Shown piece after piece: positions 6,190 to 7,435 of a stretch of 7,435 nt of DNA (position 1 is the stretch's first letter; each line of letters begins with the position of its first letter). The notes under the pieces were generated by a model. That model was given only the letters and a program-made list of their open reading frames with translations. It was not told the origin of the DNA and ran no database searches. The DNA is taken from NCBI GenBank assembly GCA_050693155.1, contig JBOGWA010000029.1:1-7435 (forward strand), read 5' to 3'. Position numbers and translations under genes: made by a program. This DNA comes from JBOGWA01 sp050693155. Its GTDB lineage: Bacteria; Actinomycetota; UBA4738; CALAEC01.

Positions 6190-7027
6190 GTGAGCTCGAA
6201 GGCGGATGGTATGAACGTGAAGATCTCAGATGGCCTCGTGACGTCAAGGTTGATGAAGCTAAGGAGGAACTCATTCGATGGTTCGATGAGCGCTCTGAGC
6301 AAGTCTTCTATGGACGGCAGATCGCGGTGCTGATGGAGGGCCGATTTTTCCACTGGATCGCGACGAAGACCGTGAACGAACTCGTCAGCGAGGGCAGAGT
6401 GAGATCAGAAACTTTACCTCTCGAAGTGGAGGGTGGCGGCGAGGCGATTCGCTTCTACTGGTCTCCGAAGCTCCGATACTGGCGCCGCCAGGCGCTTCGC
6501 ATCCGCGAGCTCATTCAGGAGTTCTCAAAGCCGGAACTGACCCGAGCATTCGGGCTTCACGCCGAGATGCTCTTCGATGCGGCACTTGCGCGAGCAGGGT
6601 TCTCGCCGATCGCCCAGAATGTTCGAGCGCATCGGGGGCGAGAATGGACCAAGACCGGTCATGACCTTGATCGGCTTCATGAACGGGATGGCGTGGAGTC
6701 GAAGTGAAGAATTCGCTGAGTTACATCGATCGGGACGAGCTCGTAACCAAGCTCGAGATGTGCCGGGCCCTGGATGTAACTCCGCTCTTCATCATGCGCA
6801 TGGCGGCCAAGAGTTATGTCGAGCAGATCAGACAGGCTGGAGGCTTCGCGTTGCTCTTCAAGTGGCAGCTGTATCCGTATGGTCACGACGCGTTGGCCAA
6901 ACGGGTTCGTGAGGCGCTGGGCCTTCCGGTTGACAGCCCTCGCGCCATCTCAGAGGGAACCGTCAAGCGATTTCTCGACTGGCACTTACGGCGGGTGGGA
7001 GCCCAACCGCTGGGAGATCGGCGATAG
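6186..7027 (+). pseudogene. Winged-helix plus PD-(D/E)XK nuclease, frameshifted at the active site
   Basis: Two adjacent frames read as one protein of about 280 residues. The first part (6186-6707, 173 residues, GTG start overlapping the previous stop as GTGA) has an N-terminal helical region resembling a winged helix (WFDERSEQVFYGRQIAVLM ... VNELVSEGRV). It then leads into a nuclease-like fold with H159-D160-L-D162 before ending GVESK-stop. The second frame continues without a break in sense: VEVKNSLSYIDRDELVTKLE (6698 onward), then FALLFKWQLYP, ending at 7027. The motif D...E-V-K is typical of PD-(D/E)XK nucleases, and it is split at the frame change. The shift corresponds to a net loss of 3n+1 bases near 6696-6700. 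The second part could restart at the GTG at 6704, but would then lack the catalytic glutamate. GC content is near 50% in a sampled stretch, lower than hsdR. The full-length family was judged from motif pattern only; a sequencing error is an alternative. Confidence 0.65.
6696..6709 (+). other. Frame junction inside the nuclease gene
   Basis: The bases here can be read as GAG-TCG-AAG-TGA (E-S-K-stop) in the upstream frame or GTC-GAA-GTG-AAG (V-E-V-K) in the downstream frame. GTG at 6704 and TGA at 6705-6707 also form a GTGA stop/start overlap. No slippery heptamer is present, so programmed frameshifting is not supported. A small deletion or a sequencing error fits better. Confidence 0.6.
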
Positions 7028-7156
7028 CGAATATTGTATTCATAGGGGTACCGGCTTCTGCCTTTGGTTCCAGCGAGTTAGCTGAAGATCTCGGCGAATC
7101 CCGGATGAATTCACAGCTATCCGCCAGGCGACCACGCCCCACGTAACTACACAACT
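7028..7156. other. Intergenic spacer between the defence operon and dnaE2
   Basis: This 129-bp stretch has no coding sequence I can support and is less GC-rich than its flanks. It contains an imperfect hairpin at 7047-7071 (GGC-TTCT-GCC core, flanked by GGTACC and GGTTCC with a 3-nt bulge) that is not followed by a T tract, so it is not a standard intrinsic terminator. AT-rich bases near 7029-7042 could include a -10-like element, but no matching -35 sequence is seen. No clear LexA operator is visible. Confidence 0.5.
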
Positions 7157-7435
7157 GTGGACTACGTCGAGCTTCACGCGGCGAGCGCGTTCAGCTTTCT
7201 CGAGGCCGCGTCGGCGCCGGAGCACCTGGCGGAGGCGGCGGCGCGGCTCGGCTATCCGGCCCTCGCGCTGGTTGACGCCGACGGCGTCTACGGGGCGCCA
7301 CGCTTCTACCGCGCGGCGACGGCCCTCGGGCTCCGCCCGCTCGTCGGGGCGGCGCTCACGCTGACCGGCGACACGCGGCTGCCGCTGCTCGTCGAGACGG
7401 CCGAGGGCTACCGGCGGCTCTGCCGGCTCCTCACG
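7157..7435 (+). CDS. dnaE2: Error-prone DNA polymerase DnaE2 (ImuC), N-terminal part
   Basis: The first 93 codons are present and the gene continues past the right edge. The sequence begins DYVELHAASAFSFLEAAS and continues with LALVDADGVYGAPRFYRAA, GLRPLVGAALTL and a region ending GYRRLCRLLT. This is the PHP domain at the start of C-family polymerases, in the form typical of DnaE2. DnaE2 carries out mutagenic translesion synthesis, usually in the SOS response and with ImuA and ImuB. The metal-binding histidines are mostly lost (HAAS where HxHS is expected, VDADG where TDHDG is expected), a degeneration common in DnaE2. The GTG at 7157 is the only start between this sequence and an in-frame TGA at 7106. 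It has no Shine-Dalgarno sequence. ImuA and ImuB genes are not directly upstream, where they often lie. This gene probably marks the chromosomal flank of the RM island. Confidence 0.88.
   Translation, partial: MDYVELHAASAFSFLEAASAPEHLAEAAARLGYPALALVDADGVYGAPRFYRAATALGLRPLVGAALTLTGDTRLPLLVETAEGYRRLCRLLT

Noticed and set aside
6690..6715. Programmed ribosomal frameshift in the nuclease gene
   Set aside because: No slippery heptamer or obvious downstream structure was seen; a small deletion or error is simpler.
6927..6932. TTGACA as a -35 element for dnaE2
   Set aside because: It lies inside the nuclease gene and has no -10-like sequence 16-18 bp downstream; it is too far from the dnaE2 start to stand alone as evidence.
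7047..7071. Intrinsic terminator after the nuclease gene
   Set aside because: The hairpin is imperfect, with a mismatch and a 3-nt bulge, and no T tract follows.
7067..7080. LexA-like GTTC-N7-GTTC operator before dnaE2
   Set aside because: The only match is GTTC-N6-GTTA, with wrong spacing and a wrong last base.
7150..7159. Small palindrome CACAACTGTG at the dnaE2 start as an operator
   Set aside because: The arms are only 4 bp, which is expected by chance.

Overview
The window is GC-rich bacterial DNA with every gene on the + strand. Genes are packed with short overlaps and often use GTG or TTG starts. The chromosomal-looking gene at the right edge is a DnaE2-type error-prone polymerase of the kind common in high-GC environmental bacteria. 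The taxon cannot be fixed from sequence alone; a Methylomirabilota/Rokubacteria-, Acidobacteria- or Deltaproteobacteria-like genome is a guess.

Positions 1-7027 are most of a type I restriction-modification (RM) operon with added genes. In order they are: an ORF6N/KilA-N DNA-binding protein (16-552); a specificity subunit HsdS fused in frame to two tandem minimal-nucleotidyltransferase (MNT) domains (539-2545); a HEPN-domain protein, the usual partner of MNT proteins (2529-2933); the restriction/translocation subunit HsdR (2960-5842); a short YgjP/DUF45-type metallopeptidase (5839-6189); and a probable winged-helix plus PD-(D/E)XK nuclease broken by a frameshift exactly at its E-x-K motif (6186-7027). 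No hsdM methyltransferase gene is visible. In loci of this kind it normally lies upstream of the ORF6N gene, so it is probably just outside the left edge.

The most unusual part is the centre. An MNT-HEPN pair, a known toxin-antitoxin architecture, sits between hsdS and hsdR, and its MNT half is covalently attached to HsdS. The first MNT domain has lost its catalytic motif; the second keeps GS and DxD. A reasonable inference is that the nucleotidyltransferase/HEPN module is tethered to, or monitors, the RM complex. The fusion could instead have arisen by loss of a stop codon.

A 129-bp, lower-GC spacer (7028-7156) without a convincing promoter or terminator separates the defence operon from the start of dnaE2 (7157 to the right edge, partial). 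In hand-counted samples the HsdS recognition domains and the broken nuclease gene are near 50% GC, while hsdR and the HsdS spacer helix are near 63-70%. This suggests a mosaic assembled from separately exchanged pieces.
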